Assembly (NCBI GenBank): GCA_944474755.1 | Contig: OX104124.1 | Coordinates: 5,420,437 to 5,484,436, forward strand | DNA from: Limnoperna fortunei | Lineage: Eukaryota; Mollusca; Bivalvia; Mytilida; Modiolidae | Length of the DNA stretch: 64,000 nt | Reading direction: 5' to 3' | In this document: one piece after another, positions 46,338 through 59,104 of the stretch | Layout: every line of letters starts with the position of its first letter | How positions within the stretch are numbered: position 1 is the first letter of the stretch | Notes under the pieces: generated by a model | Told to the model about the DNA's origin: nothing | Databases searched by the model: none | The model's input: only the letters and a program-made list of their open reading frames with translations | Translations under genes and position numbers: made by a program

Positions 46338-46409
46338 AGCTCTCTCAGGTTGTTCAGATGTATGAATAAACTATTGTCAATGGCAGTAATACGATTACCA
46401 CCCAAGTTC
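46338..46409 (-). CDS. Leucine-rich repeat exon, type N, left duplicate
   Basis: Minus strand: TTTTACAG / 72 nt / GTAAGTG, phase 2 at both ends. It encodes NLGGNRITAID, NSLF, then LNNLREL, an LRR with the key Asn. It is identical in sequence to 50126-50197, the other member of the recent tandem duplication. Compared with 4122-4193 it differs at three residues (first D/N, Y/G, S/L). Splicing both duplicates into one mRNA would add one extra LRR without changing the frame. Confidence 0.85.
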
Positions 46410-46759
46410 CTGTAAAACATTAACACAATTGTTATTATTTTAACACTTGTAAATATATGTCACAATTTTATTTATTTGTATTATTTGAAAGAAAAGTGTG
46501 TTAACTTTGCAATGTATGCGCATTTTATATGACACATTTTCTACATTTAATATACCTTCTGGGGCTTTTAGACATCAAATATGTATTACTTTTAATTTAT
46601 TAATATAATTCTATTTGAACAAATAGTATTAGTTAAGATAAATCCATTTGAAATGAATTTTATAGTTTGCTGGCTTTCAGATTTACATACATGTATTTCC
46701 TGTATTATAATACCAGGTTTTTATAGAAATATTATTTTTCAGATAATCAAAACCCTTAA

Positions 46760-47727
46760 CTCATGGTAAACTTTAGTGCCATATTTTGACTTTTATGTGT
46801 ATTGACAAAGCGTTAAACTGTTAAAACACATTGTGGCGATTTCAATTGTTTGGAAATATAACTTGCGTTTTGTTGATTCAGAGCTAATTACAAGGTTGAA
46901 AAAATTATCATTTTCATGGCACTTAAATCACATTACATTACTGTAATTTTTAGAAGGCTGATTGATTAGCGGAGATGTTATCTAATTTAAATCCTCTATG
47001 TTTTAAATGCTTGCGCATTGTTTCGTGCGTGACATTGTACTATGAAAACAAATGGAACACTCGATTTGAATTCATGTTTGTCATGAATTTTTCCAGGATC
47101 GGCGATTCTCTCTGTCGTCCTAAGTAAAGATTTAAAACGTTCGATTTTAAAGCTAGTTTGGTATACTTTCTACAATAAAGAAGGTAAAAACAAGAAAAAA
47201 AGACGTATTTTTAAAGACACTTCCTTTAAATTCATAACTGCAAACGGATGAATTACATTATAAATTTCATGAATCTGAATCGTTGTCTTGGATGATTGCG
47301 CAAAATTACATGTCATTTAATATAAAAATGTGTCATTCTTTACGACTGGTAACCAAACTAGCTTTAAAATCGAACACTTTAAATCTTTACATAGGACGAC
47401 AGAGAGAATCCCCGACACTGGACAAGTACCTGACAAACATGAATTCAAATCGAGTGCACCATTTGTTTTCACCGTACAATATCACGCACGAAACAATATG
47501 TATGCAATTTTAACATAGAGAATTCAGTTAGATACCATATGAGCTAATCAATCCACCTTAAAAAATAACAGTAATGTACTGTGATTTAAGTGAGGAATTT
47601 TTTTAAAGATTGTAATTAGCTCTGAATCAACAAAACCCAAGACGTATTTCAAAACAATTCCAATTGCCACTATGTCTTTTAACAGTTTAATGCGTTGTTA
47701 ATACACTTTAAGCTCAAAATATTTGCA
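46760..47727. repeat. Inverted repeat at the tandem-duplication junction
   Basis: Sequence 46760-47165 recurs in reverse complement at 47352-47727 with a spacer of about 190 bp. The right arm is more diverged (about 75-80% alike by eye) than the two tandem copies are from each other, so it does not derive from the left arm in the same event. It sits between the two near-identical 3.4-kb copies. Confidence 0.75.
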
Positions 47728-48989
47728 TTAAATTTTACCATGAGTTTAGGTTTTTCATTACCTGAAAATTAATTTGATTTCTTGTCTGAAGTTATAAGCC
47801 ATTTTCAGCACTTTTCAGCAGGCGGGGGGGGGGGGTGGCTCGAAGTTTGAATGGAGAAGGAATAGCGAGAACCTGATGGAAGCCCGCCTTAACTTTTCGG
47901 CAAGGAAAGAGGGATGAAGTCGATCACACACTTTTTAGTTAGTTTTTAGTTGCACAGTATTTGAATATTTATTCACAGCACTTTGATAATACAAGACCAT
48001 AGATACATTTTGTGTTCCAAACGTACGTTTTTTAATAAATTTCAATTTAAAATTTTTTTTTAAAAATAAGCACGAGACGCGTGATTCGTCGTGCACTATA
48101 GAGTTCGAAAACGTTATTTTATTGTAATGATTGTTACTATGTATAAAAGGATGTATACGTGTCATTTACGTGTAGCTACCTGGGGTGCAAAGGTGCACAA
48201 GTACGATACGTTAATTGTCAATATGTTAATTTCAATCTCTACAGGTAATAGAGGATAACGTGTCCCTTTGAAGTGATCTTATTACAGTGTAATTTCTATA
48301 ACAACTTGCTTACCTTTTGATAAGTACTCTAATTTCGAAGTAACGATGTCATACGGCCGACATTATATTTTGTTGATGGAAAGGTGGAGATACGTGTATT
48401 CATTTTAGATACGAGTAAATATTATGGATTAATTTTATAATTTTAAATCAATTCGGATGCAAGCGGTGATATTCAAAGTTCGAACAAATACATCAAGTTT
48501 TTGTTTAATTACAAACTAACATAAGTACTTATGAAAAATTCTTATATTTTAAAAAAACATAACATACTAGTCCCACTTGTTACATGCGTATGCAAAACCA
48601 GGATCCTACATATATGTACAAATATTCATCCATAAGACAGCTCAAAATATAGAAAAAATATAAAAAAGGTATTAAATCATTTTGAAATAGTGTCTCATAC
48701 AGGCAATTACGCACAAAAGCTACATTAATTAACTCCTTTGAACATTGTTTTATGTCGGCAGAGCTACATTTCTGTTTTTTTCAATTTAAAAAAATCGGTA
48801 TCATATCTCCTGTTCAGTGTACCTGTTTATTACTTGTATCAATTAAGTGCATATATACACTACACATAAATGATCATGTTCCCTAGGACAATGTCGGTTA
48901 AACAGCTGGTGTTCTTATTTTATAAACCATATTGACTTTAAATAAAACTGTGTTGTATGTTCCATCGATTCGTATCGACTTAAAGAATA

Positions 48990-48990
48990 T

Positions 48991-49025
<35 letters not shown>

Positions 49026-49398
49026 TTTTTTTTTAATTTGTTTATTCTCAATTGCCGTTTATATTATGATAAAAGAAAATTCAGACCCAAAATAGTTGCT
49101 TCCCTAGTCCGCCAGCCGCGGACGTGCCGTGCTGTTACTTGGCTTTGCTCAAATATTCCAACAAGATGTAATCAAAATTACCAAGGTGACAAATTCTTTA
49201 CGCCAGACGCGCGTTTTCTCTACTTAAGACTCATCAGTGGCTGGCGGACTTGGGAAGCAAATATTTTGGATTAAGTTGGAAAAGAGAAAGTTTAAGATCA
49301 ATATGTTAAGCGGGATTCGAACTTACACAGTTGTGACACTGTGGCACCAAATCGCCTGCACTATGTCCAGCGGTCTAGACCGCTAGGCCAAATCCGCT
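48990..49398 (-). mobile_element. SINE-like element with tRNA head and hammerhead-like motif, copy 2
   Basis: Same layout as 45134-45540: tRNA-like head 49398-49309, inverted-repeat arms 49260-49239 and 49117-49096 (one mismatch here, CCCTAG for CCCAAG), and (AAAT)n tail. It was copied as part of the 3.4-kb duplication and not by a separate insertion. Confidence 0.7.
49201..49241 (-). ncRNA. Degenerate hammerhead ribozyme motif, copy 2
   Basis: Identical in the core to 45344-45383, with the same altered junction between stem II and the GAAA segment. The shared change predates the duplication. Confidence 0.6.
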
Positions 49399-50125
49399 AT
49401 ATAAAAAATATAGCTTCATTAACCAGGGTGAATCGTAGACATAGACATAGTACATGTGTACTAGCTTGTGTATAGGATGACAAAGTTACTTGTCATACAG
49501 TCACAGTAAGTAAATTATATACAAACGTCTAAGTATTGTGACAACCATATAATATATATATCGATCGATTTCATATATTTTATAGTTTATTATATATATA
49601 AAAATGGATAATTGATTAAACTGCATTGCTTAACACATCATTAGATATACAAAAATCAGGTGAGGAATCTGTTCCAGTTTTTTATTTTGACCTAGTATTG
49701 GTTCAAAATGATGTTGTTTTTCTACGTTTTACAGAGACAAATTTTTCTTCCTCTATAGATTTATCAGCCTGTTTTGCGGAATGAAATTTTCTTGTCGCTT
49801 TTTTTCTAGGGTTTGATTTTAAAGTATATGACGTAACTTGCATTAATTATTGGCAGTATTTAGTAATTTACTGGGATAGATTTTATTAGATGTGTCGTCA
49901 TTCCTGAACTATATTTAAACACAAATCAGTTTTGTACGTCATATCAATAGGCTGTAGATAAGTATCAATACAGCGGTAAATTTACGTAATTAACAATTTT
50001 AAAATAAACTTTCGTTGTGGGTTCGTATTATTTTATTCTATTATTAAAACCTAATCTAAATGTTTCAGATAAGTACAAAACACCTATAATTAAAATATGA
50101 CTAATATACATGTTGTAACACTTAC

Positions 50126-50197
50126 AGCTCTCTCAGGTTGTTCAGATGTATGAATAAACTATTGTCAATGGCAGTAATACGATTACCACCCAAGTTC
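50126..50197 (-). CDS. Leucine-rich repeat exon, type N, right duplicate
   Basis: Identical to 46338-46409, with the same acceptor, donor and phase. In gene direction it follows the type-Y exon 61029-61100 across an intron of about 10.8 kb and precedes 46338-46409 across about 3.7 kb. Confidence 0.85.
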
Positions 50198-51719
50198 CTG
50201 TAAAACATTAACACAATTGTTATTATTTTAACACTTGTAAATATATGTCACAATTTTATTTATTTGTAGTATTTGAAAGAAAAGTGTGTTAACTTTGCAA
50301 TGTATGCGCATTTTATATGACACATTTTCTACATTTAATATACCTTCTGGGGCTTTTAGACATCAAATATGTATTACTTTTAATTTATTAATATAATTCT
50401 ATTTGAACAAATAGTATTAGTTAATATAAATCCATTTGAAATGAATTTTATAGTTTGCTGGCTTTCAGATTTACATACATGTATTTCCTGTATTATAATA
50501 CCAGGTTTTTATAGAAATATTATTTTTCAGATAATCAAAACCCTTAACTCATGGTAAACTTTAGTGCCATATTTTGACTTTTATGTGTATTGACAAAGCG
50601 TTAAACTGTTAAAACACATTGTGGCGATTTCAATTGTTTGGAAATATAACTTGCGTTTTGTTGATTCAGAGCTAATTACAAGGTTGAAAAAATTATCATT
50701 TTCATGGCACTTAAATCACATTACATTACTGTAATTTTTAGAAGGCTGATTGATTAGCGGAGATGTTATCTAATTTAAATCCTCTATGTTTTAAATGCTT
50801 GCGCATTGTTTCGTGCGTGACATTGTACTATGAAAACAAATGGAACACTCGATTTGAATTCATGTTTGTCATGAATTTTTCCAGGATCGGCGATTCTCTC
50901 TGTCGTCCTAAGTAAAGATTTAAAACGTTCGATTTTAAAGCTAGTTTGGTATACTTGCGACAATAAAGAAGGTAACAACAAGATAAAAAGACGTATTTTT
51001 AAAGACACTTCCTTTAAATTCATAACTGCAAACGGATGAATTACATTATAAATTTCATGAATCTGAATCGTTGTCTTGGATGATTGCGCAAAATTACATG
51101 TCATTTAATATAAAAATGTGTCATTCTTTACGACTGGTAACTTCCTGCGGCGACGCACTCTAATTTACCACCTAATACATATAAACAATCATTAGATGAA
51201 GATAAGAAAACAAAAATAATTTTATCTAAAAAACAAATTGACAATACTTTTGTAGTTTAACGCTAAGTACTGTAACAAAAACGCGACTGTGAATATAGTT
51301 AACGGTTTTAAATTTTAGAAAGAGGTATCAGTAATATTATTGAATAAAAATGTAGTCTAATGAATATACTATTATAGCTGAATATATGAATATTTAATTG
51401 GTTGATTGATGGATTGCTTGACGTCCACCAAGCAACATTTTAGCTTATATTCGGGACTTTGAATTTACATATAAACAAAGTTCACAGTTAATGATAGGGA
51501 ACTAAGACTTATGTTGAATCAATATACCCTCGGCAATTTCCGAGCATACATACGGCGACAGAAAAAATTTAGTATTTTTTTAAACCGCAACAATGTTACT
51601 AGGGTAGGAAGTTGATGAAATGTATAGATGTTCCTGCTTCAGAAACGCTCTTCCTTAAGATCTAGTGTGTATATGAATTAAAAGATTGGCTCATACGTAT
51701 GTTAAAACATATAGAGAGG

Positions 51720-52312
51720 ATTGTTTAAATTTGTCGGCTTTTTCAATCGAATGACTGTTAACACTTTATTTAAAAATGTAGATAAGGTTTAAGTTAAGTT
51801 ATTTTTCAAAACTTATTTAAAACAGAAGTCATAGTAATGTTATTGATCAAGGAAGTTCCATAACAAACTATATAGCGTTATATATTAGTACTAATATTTA
51901 CGCAAATGATAGTGCTTCATTATCAATTGAGTATCTTTTATATTATAATGAATCTAAGAAAACTAGTGAATGCTTTCCATACTGAAGTAAAATACTAAAA
52001 AATAAACCATTTATACCAAGAATAATCATTAAACCATGCATTCGTGGTATAGATAACGATGCACCATACGATATACTATGCGATAAAAGAAAAGTTGCAC
52101 GATTCGATATACCAAACGATACACGAAACTATCTATTAAAACGATAAACGCTGTCTCACCGTTTCCATCGTATATCCTATCGTATATCGTTTCATGCATC
52201 GTGCGTACATCGTTTGTATATCGTGCGTACAACGTTCGTATATCGTCCGTTCATCGTTCGTACATTGTTCGTGCATCGTGCGTTTCGCTAACTTATACGT
52301 GACAGGGACTGT
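51720..52312. mobile_element. Hairpin element with 11-bp and 12-bp periodic arms, copy 2
   Basis: The same element as 6130-6722, in the same place within block C, ending in GTGACAGGGACTGTAAC. The periodic part has drifted slightly, so the frame over it differs from that in copy 1, confirming it is not a protein gene. Confidence 0.6.
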
Positions 52313-53449
52313 AACAGACAAAGCCTATAAGTATCCTCTTCTATAAACTGAATGTGATAACAAGGAATGCAAAATAACATAAATACACATACACTTATAA
52401 TTAATCATCAATATAATATAGACATAAAAAAGTTTGGCTCAAAAATACTTGGGACAATAGAGTGTATGTCCGATTCTGGTGAAAATAAATAATAATTTAG
52501 CTTATCAATACAATTATTGAGATTGAATAATGATAGTGTTTTTTTATTAAAAGCAGTACCTAGAAAGCGTGTTATTTGATTAATGAAATAATATGAGTTG
52601 AAATAGTATTGGTATAATAAGCGAAAAACAAAGAAAAGAAAAAACATTACGAATATGGAAAATGGTTATAAAGGAATGAAGCTTTAGAACTAAGGAATTT
52701 TTTGGTATCTTTGATAAATTAAAGCAACACTTGTGCAATTTCTATGTTATCATCTGGAGAGTTTAAGATTGTACCCAAGAAGGGTATCACCATCTAGATG
52801 ATGGTTAAATGTTGATAGTTTACATAGTAAGTAAGCTCGTTGACGCTAATATAATGAATTTCGAAGAAATATGTGCACGTTATCTTCAATGTTACAACCA
52901 CAGTCACATTCAGATCTTTCAGATAAGTGATGGCTTAAGTTACTACTAACTTCATTACGAAGACGACATTATTATAATATTGAAATGTCTTGGACTAATC
53001 TTGTAGTGCGCAGGGGAACTCACCAGATCTGAACTTAACTTGTTCCTAAACACAGAGATAGATGGCCGATGGTAAAAAGCTAGTTTTATAGGTCTGATTA
53101 CGAGACTTGAGAACATTAAAAGTTTTGTGGTTTCTAAGAAGATATTGTTCATCTTAGTTAATATTGGAGATTATATATTCAGATATATAACTAAGGAGGT
53201 ATCAATGCAAAGTCTAATATATAAAAACTAATTTTTGATTTCTTCTTCTATTTTACACTAAATCCCAACCAAGTTCTTTAAAGGATGTAAAATTGTTATT
53301 CTCGTTTCTATCAAGTTGCCAGGAATTTTCATGTTTTACTACAGTTACGATCAATCATTTTACTTAGCGAAAAATGCTTAGTAAACAAATCAAAATAACC
53401 ATAGACAAAAACCATATGTTTGTATTTGGCTGCGAAACATATCTTAGTT

Positions 53450-53885
53450 AAGAAAATAGCAAAGAAAACCGACTGAACAACATTAGCCAAATGTTAAGGG
53501 ACAGTTACAAATCCTGATACAGACAAACACAACACAAAAACCAAAAACATAAATAACAATAGAATAAAACTCATGGGTGCACTGAGGTGCTCCGAACGAC
53601 TAAGCAGTTCCTGCCTCTAATTAGACACCATCGAGTTACTCATTGTCATGTCCAAAGAAAAGTCATATCCAGGTATAGGAAACACTACCTATGACTAAGA
53701 GAAAATGTCAGATCATATTTGAGACACGGATTTCCCGTAGCGATCAATTAAGTTATGTTGACGACCATAGAACTTCTGGAGAAAAGATCAACCTATTTGC
53801 AACAAACCCTTGTTTGTGTAGTTAGCAGTCAACAGCAGTGATCGGTCTAGACAATCGGAATACCGATCGCAGGATCTAGAATAAT
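53450..53885 (-). pseudogene. Retroelement RT C-terminus plus tail (minus strand)
   Basis: The block C copy 2 equivalent of 8190-8640, with extra indels in the RT part. Left arm of the inverted pair around the gag-like pseudogene. Confidence 0.65.
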
Positions 53886-54156
53886 GGGTATTGGTAAAGA
53901 AAAATAAACACGTTGGTAACATATGACATATATAAGCCACAACAAAGTGAAGATCAACTAGAAAACATATGACGTTATGTGGATAACTATTGTGTCAAAT
54001 TGTTATTATTCTGGATTGAATAACTATTTTGCATGAACACATATAAATAGTGGTCAACATATACTAGTAGTGGTTTAACTGTCTGTGCCTAGACATGACA
54101 GTGAACAGAATTTAGCAATTTAACAGACAGGGGAAGATCACTGAAAAGAGACATGA

Positions 54157-55550
54157 AATGTATATAGAATATGTCTACAAATATAGTCAAAAGCTATCCA
54201 ATATAGCAAACCATTATATGGAGATCATACAAACCCAAAAAGTTAGTACATACGACGTAAATCAAGGCAAGAGCATTTCATCAGAACTTTTTCGAAATAT
54301 ACAGAACTATCAGACACTTTCATTAGCAACCTTAACCAAGTAAATACAAGGGAAAGTCTACCTGAACTCTCCTCTCACCAATTAATTAGAATTATGTCAA
54401 TACACAAAGAATATGCAGAAACAAAACTGACCGCTTCGCCAGATATGAACAGACGCAATGAAATTAATTTACAAAATATGTTTAGTAGACAGGAACATTT
54501 AATGTCACAACAAATGTTAAAACAATAACACAAATACCCATCTACAAAGCATCTTCAGTAAATAACAAAAATGTACAGAACTCGGAAAGTCTTAAAAGTA
54601 CAATTTTAATGCGCCAGATAGATGGAAGGAGCTAAAAGTGTCTGAATTTTTGAAACAGGAAACTGACTTCCAAATTCCACGGGAAGAGTTTGATCACAAC
54701 ACTACACTTACTAAAGCTCTTTTAGTGTAGAAAGATCAACCTTATTATCAGAACGAGAGGTCGCCGTTACAGGCAATGGAAGCCGCTAATGAAAAGCGTG
54801 ACAAAAGCAGTGTTGCATCATTATTCTAATTATGTTAACGAACAAATCAGGTTAGATAATGAACCAAATGTAAAAAATTTAACATGCCCAATTCTAACAT
54901 ACATGTACGAATGCTAACCCAACACCATACATAAGCACTCTGAACAGAGAGAAACACATACAAACTAACAACCAATGTGTGAATGATTTTTATGGACATT
55001 TAGAACAACAACCTGCCAACATAATTATAAACCAAACACCGATAGATACGAACAATAGCATTCAAAATGATGACTTGAGTTTCTCCTTAAGATAGACAGT
55101 CTTGAAGGTTATCTATCATGGAAGGACACTTTTGAATATGTTATGCGAGAAATTAATGCATCTGCTGCTGAAAAAATCAACTTAATGAAAAATAGATTGG
55201 ACCAGATTTAGCCAGACAAATCAACAACGTCAAAATGTTCAATGCACGACAGCAGCAGTAGATTTAACAACAGTATGGAAAGACCTACGCAGTAACCCAG
55301 GAATGGTTGAAACAGCATTTCAAAAGAGCTTTCATCCTTTCCAAAAATTTCATCAAATAAAAGATAAAGTGACATATATACTTTCTAAAATATGAGCAGC
55401 AAAAGACAAACCAAAGTATTCAGCACTTTTGACCTATTTTGACACCGCAGCTAGAGTAAACCTAACAAGAAGCAAATTGCCAACAAATATTCAGTAAAAA
55501 TTACAAAGGTTTAGTTTGCAAATTCAACAAACAGAAACATAGCAAAGAAA
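54157..55550 (+). pseudogene. gag-like retroelement pseudogene, second copy
   Basis: Equivalent of 8899-10290. The first frame stops earlier here (at 54343; a TAA replaces the codon after 'LATLTK'), and 'LEGYLSWKDTFEYVMREINA' is followed by new lesions. Its own mutations show neutral decay since the duplication. Confidence 0.5.
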
Positions 55551-55599
55551 ACCGACCTAGCAACAATAGCCTGAAGTCAAGGGACAGTTACAAATCCGG

Positions 55600-56105
55600 A
55601 TATGTCAGATCGTATTTGAGGCACTGATTTCCCATTCTAGCAAATACAGCGTATGGTGTGTACATTTCATAACTTACACGTAATTCTAGATCATGCGATC
55701 GGTATAGCAATTTTCTAGACTGATCACTGCTGTCTACTACTAAACAACTCAAAAAAGGGTTTGTCGCACTTAGGTTGATGTGATATCTACAAAAGTTTTA
55801 TGGTCGTTACCGATTTCTGATTGATCATTAAGGGAATTCATTCTCTCTAATAAGATCAGACATTTTCGCTGCGTCATTGGTAATGTTTCCTTTTCCTGGA
55901 TTTTACTTTTTCCTAGACATAATAATGAGTAACTCGACCATTACTGGTCTGGAGCACCTGAGTGCACCCATGGTTTTTGTTGTGTTCGAGTTACTCTCTT
56001 TCTGTGTGCTTTGTTGTTGTGTATGTTCGTCAATATCCGGGTTTGTAACTGTCCCTTGACTTTTGGCTTCGGTTATTCGGTCGGTTTTCTTTGCTATTTT
56101 TTAAA
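55600..56105 (+). pseudogene. Retroelement RT C-terminus plus tail (plus strand)
   Basis: Equivalent of 10330-10868, with a deletion removing part of the 'LEAGTAY' tail near 55940. Right arm of the inverted pair. Confidence 0.6.
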
Positions 56106-57078
56106 GAATAGATTTTAGTGATGTCGGGTTTATTAGCAATGCGAGCCATCGTGGTAAACGTAATTACATTTGTTTCGTTGCATGAAATGTTGATAAAGTA
56201 TTCAGTACAGTGTTTATATGCTTTGGATATAAACAGTATTGTCTTTCATTTTTTCTTTTATTATACAGCTCTAAACACAAGAAATCAAGAAATCAAAACT
56301 GCATAAAAGACATTGGTTATCAGACGTGGAATTCTTAAGGTCTATATATAAACGCGTCTTCAATTGTGTTCGCTGTAAGATAACCTTCAGATAGAGACAG
56401 AAAAGTCTCACCATAACCATTAGAAAATGTTAAAATGTGTGACTTGATAAAGCGTGATAATATTTGATGACGAACACTGAGAAAACAGTTATAGAGTTTA
56501 AGCATGCAAGCAAGCATATTCCGGTAGTATGTGATTCCATAAAATACTTGGGTTTTTAGATGAAAATAATTTAAAAAAAAACAATGTATTTTTTATTAGT
56601 TCTAACATGCTATTAGCATAATAATTTAACTGCGGATCTCCGGCGGTATGATCTGCCAACAGCCCTGTATTGATATGTAATTGTAGAAATTAACTCAAAT
56701 ACTTTAGATTTTCTCTAAGCATATCAACACTAAATCTGTCAGCAAATATTTATTTACAACAAAACATTTTTTCGATATTTCTCAATATGTGTCGATGAAA
56801 AACTTTGCTCCAACGTCGATAAAAATCGAAATATACTCAAAATTCGAAAAAGAAATCACGCAATGAGACACAATCCCTGTTAATTCGAGAATAAATTCGT
56901 GGTAACGAAAATTCTTCGTTTTTTTTACCAAAAACAACAAATGATGAGCACATGCAATTTGTATTTCAGTCTACAGTAAATGTGCTACGATGATGGACCT
57001 ATTAATGACAAGTCGTAAATGAATTTACTCTAGCGAGCTTGAAATCAAAGACACTACCAATACAATACGATCAGCCTA

Positions 57079-57670
57079 TTGCTTCTAGAAAAAGACTCAG
57101 AAAAACTACCAACTAGACTCTACGACCAACGTGATGACTTCAACTTTCCAATTGTCAACGTCCCGTTTATCGACAGCAACATTCCAGAAGCTCCAGCGTA
57201 TGGTGTGTACATTTCACAACGTATAAGTTATTCTAGATCTGTGATAGGTATTCCGATTTTATAGACCGAGCCCTGCTGTTGAAAGCAAAAAATACTCAAA
57301 AAGGGTTTGTTCCACCTAGGTTGACGTTCTATGGTAGTCACCATGACTTAAATGATCGTTATGGGAAATCAGTGTCTGAAATACGATCTGACATTTTGCT
57401 GAGTCATAGGTAGTAACTCCTATTCCTGGATTTGACTTATTCCCTAGACATGAAAATGAGTAATCAAGGGTTTGTCAAATTAGAGGCAGGCACTGCTTAC
57501 TCGTCCTGGGCACCTGAGTGCACCAATGGTTTTTATTTGGTTCGGCTTAATCTCTTTTCGCTTTTTTATGTTTTTGGTTTTGTGTTGCGTTTGTCTTTAT
57601 CCGGATTTGTAACTGTCCCTTGACATTCGGCTCTTGCTGTTACGTCGGTTTTCTTTGCTATTTTTCGTGA
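57079..57670 (+). pseudogene. Retroelement RT C-terminal fragment and tail
   Basis: Equivalent of 12389-12980. Reads 'LYDQRDDFNFPIVNVPFI' and 'SNIPEAPAYGVYIS' before a frameshift at the 'SRS' words, then the tail to about 57665. Confidence 0.7.
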
Positions 57671-58429
57671 TACCTATCCATTTTAATAAGTTAACCAACT
57701 CACATACTTCTGTTATGGAAGCGCGAGGTCTGGCATGCAATGAAACCTGGTTGAACTCACTATTTCGTTTGAAATGCCTGTATCATTGTCAAGATCATTG
57801 CTATATTTTTGGTTTGTTTTTTCTAGAGTTTGCTGGTTTCTTGTTCTTCGATTTTTGTCTCCTTGCTATTCGCTTTTTGTTATTACCTTCATGCAACAGT
57901 ACCTGCTAAAAAGTATAACCGACTTGAGAAAATTTAACAGAACGCCTACGTGGACTATTTTCATTAACATTGAAGTTGACGTCAAAGAACATATACGTAT
58001 GTTTTTCTAAAAAAAAACAACAAGTTTATAAACTACTGGTATCACAGAGAAGATTTGTTTACCTGTCTTCTAGTCGAAATAAAGGAATGAATGGTTTTAT
58101 TCCTGATATTTACAGATTGTTCAAAAGTTATAAAGTAGTTAAGAATGCGTCAACATCTAAGGCGGATTGAGAACAAACAGGTATAATAGTGAACGTCAGT
58201 GACTTTGCCAGATTCATACGAATGTGCCCAAATGTTTTTGAACTAATTTTCAGCCATCAAAACCACAAGTGAAAACAATATTTTCAAACGAAATCCCATA
58301 GGAAAAATTATTAAAGGCGCGGTCGTTTCATTTTCTTGTAACCTTGGTTTAAAAGGTTATCTCGAAGAAAAAGGAAGCGTTTGCAAAAATCAGTATACTC
58401 ACTCCAAGCATGTGCATACCTGATCATAT

Positions 58430-58520
58430 TAATACCCATTAGATTACCAACAGTCTGTTGAAAAACATGCCCTCCAAAATGACGAACTTTTTGGAAAAAA
58501 TTATAAAAACCCAATCAATT
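58430..58520 (-). pseudogene. Remnant of the RT YIDD fragment after deletion
   Basis: Keeps only 'VRHFGGHVFQQTVGNLMGIN' of the fragment at 15600-16385. The rest, including YIDD, is gone: the sequence jumps from GATCATATT to AATACCCATTAG. The junction shares ATT with both original breakpoints. Confidence 0.75.
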
Positions 58521-58909
58521 GCAAAATGATAATGCTGTAACTAAGAAAAATCTTACCTTGAACACTTTTATACAAAAATAAAAGAAAAGAGTACTATCAA
58601 TTTTATCGTAATCGATAACATACACACTGCATTAAGAAAATGACTGTACTATTATTTCTTGTTCATTTTTTCGATTTTTTAAAAACAATCTACGTATGGT
58701 TCAGATGAATAATAATACAGTCATTTCCCAACTGCAGTGTAACTGATAGCTAATGTAAAAAGATAAAAACTAAGATGATAATTGCTCTCCAAGTATTTAC
58801 AAATATGCTTGTGATTGTCAACATTGGGAAACAGTAAAGTGTTAAAATGAAATGACATTTGTCAATAATGAGCGATATTTTATTTCAACTATTAAAATAT
58901 GTGGCCTAA

Positions 58910-59104
58910 ATGAACGTACTCTTATATTGACATCCGTAAAATGGTCTTTAGATAGCAAGGAGCAAGCTGGGCACTCTCCAAACACGTCACCCACATAGAT
59001 TCGCGACCAAAGTTTCAGTATTATGACATTCCAACTCCTCAACGAGAGGATCTCCCTATCCGCCATATGGGGACGCTCGGGTCAGCTCCGACTGAGCTAC
59101 AGAA
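58910..59104 (-). mobile_element. tRNA-derived repeat with intact A box, second copy
   Basis: Equivalent of 16750-16945, with the A box TAGCTCAGTCGG on the minus strand at 59088-59099. Same reservations: no B box at tRNA spacing. Confidence 0.4.

Larger units (their letters stand above)
43873..47351. repeat. Recent tandem duplication, left copy
   Basis: Nearly identical to 47728-51128; by eye about a dozen substitutions, a G-run length change (43971-43981), and a 68-bp segment near 45613-45680 that the right copy lacks. It contains a hammerhead-bearing SINE and an LRR exon. The frame of 76 codons at 44081-44311 is identical in the other copy only because the duplication is so recent; it has no domain and is not called. 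Confidence 0.9.
47728..51128. repeat. Recent tandem duplication, right copy
   Basis: Pairs with 43873-47351. On its right side it continues without a break into the second block C (matching 5550 onward), so this copy is probably the original and the left one the addition. It contains the second hammerhead SINE and the second type-N LRR exon. Confidence 0.88.
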
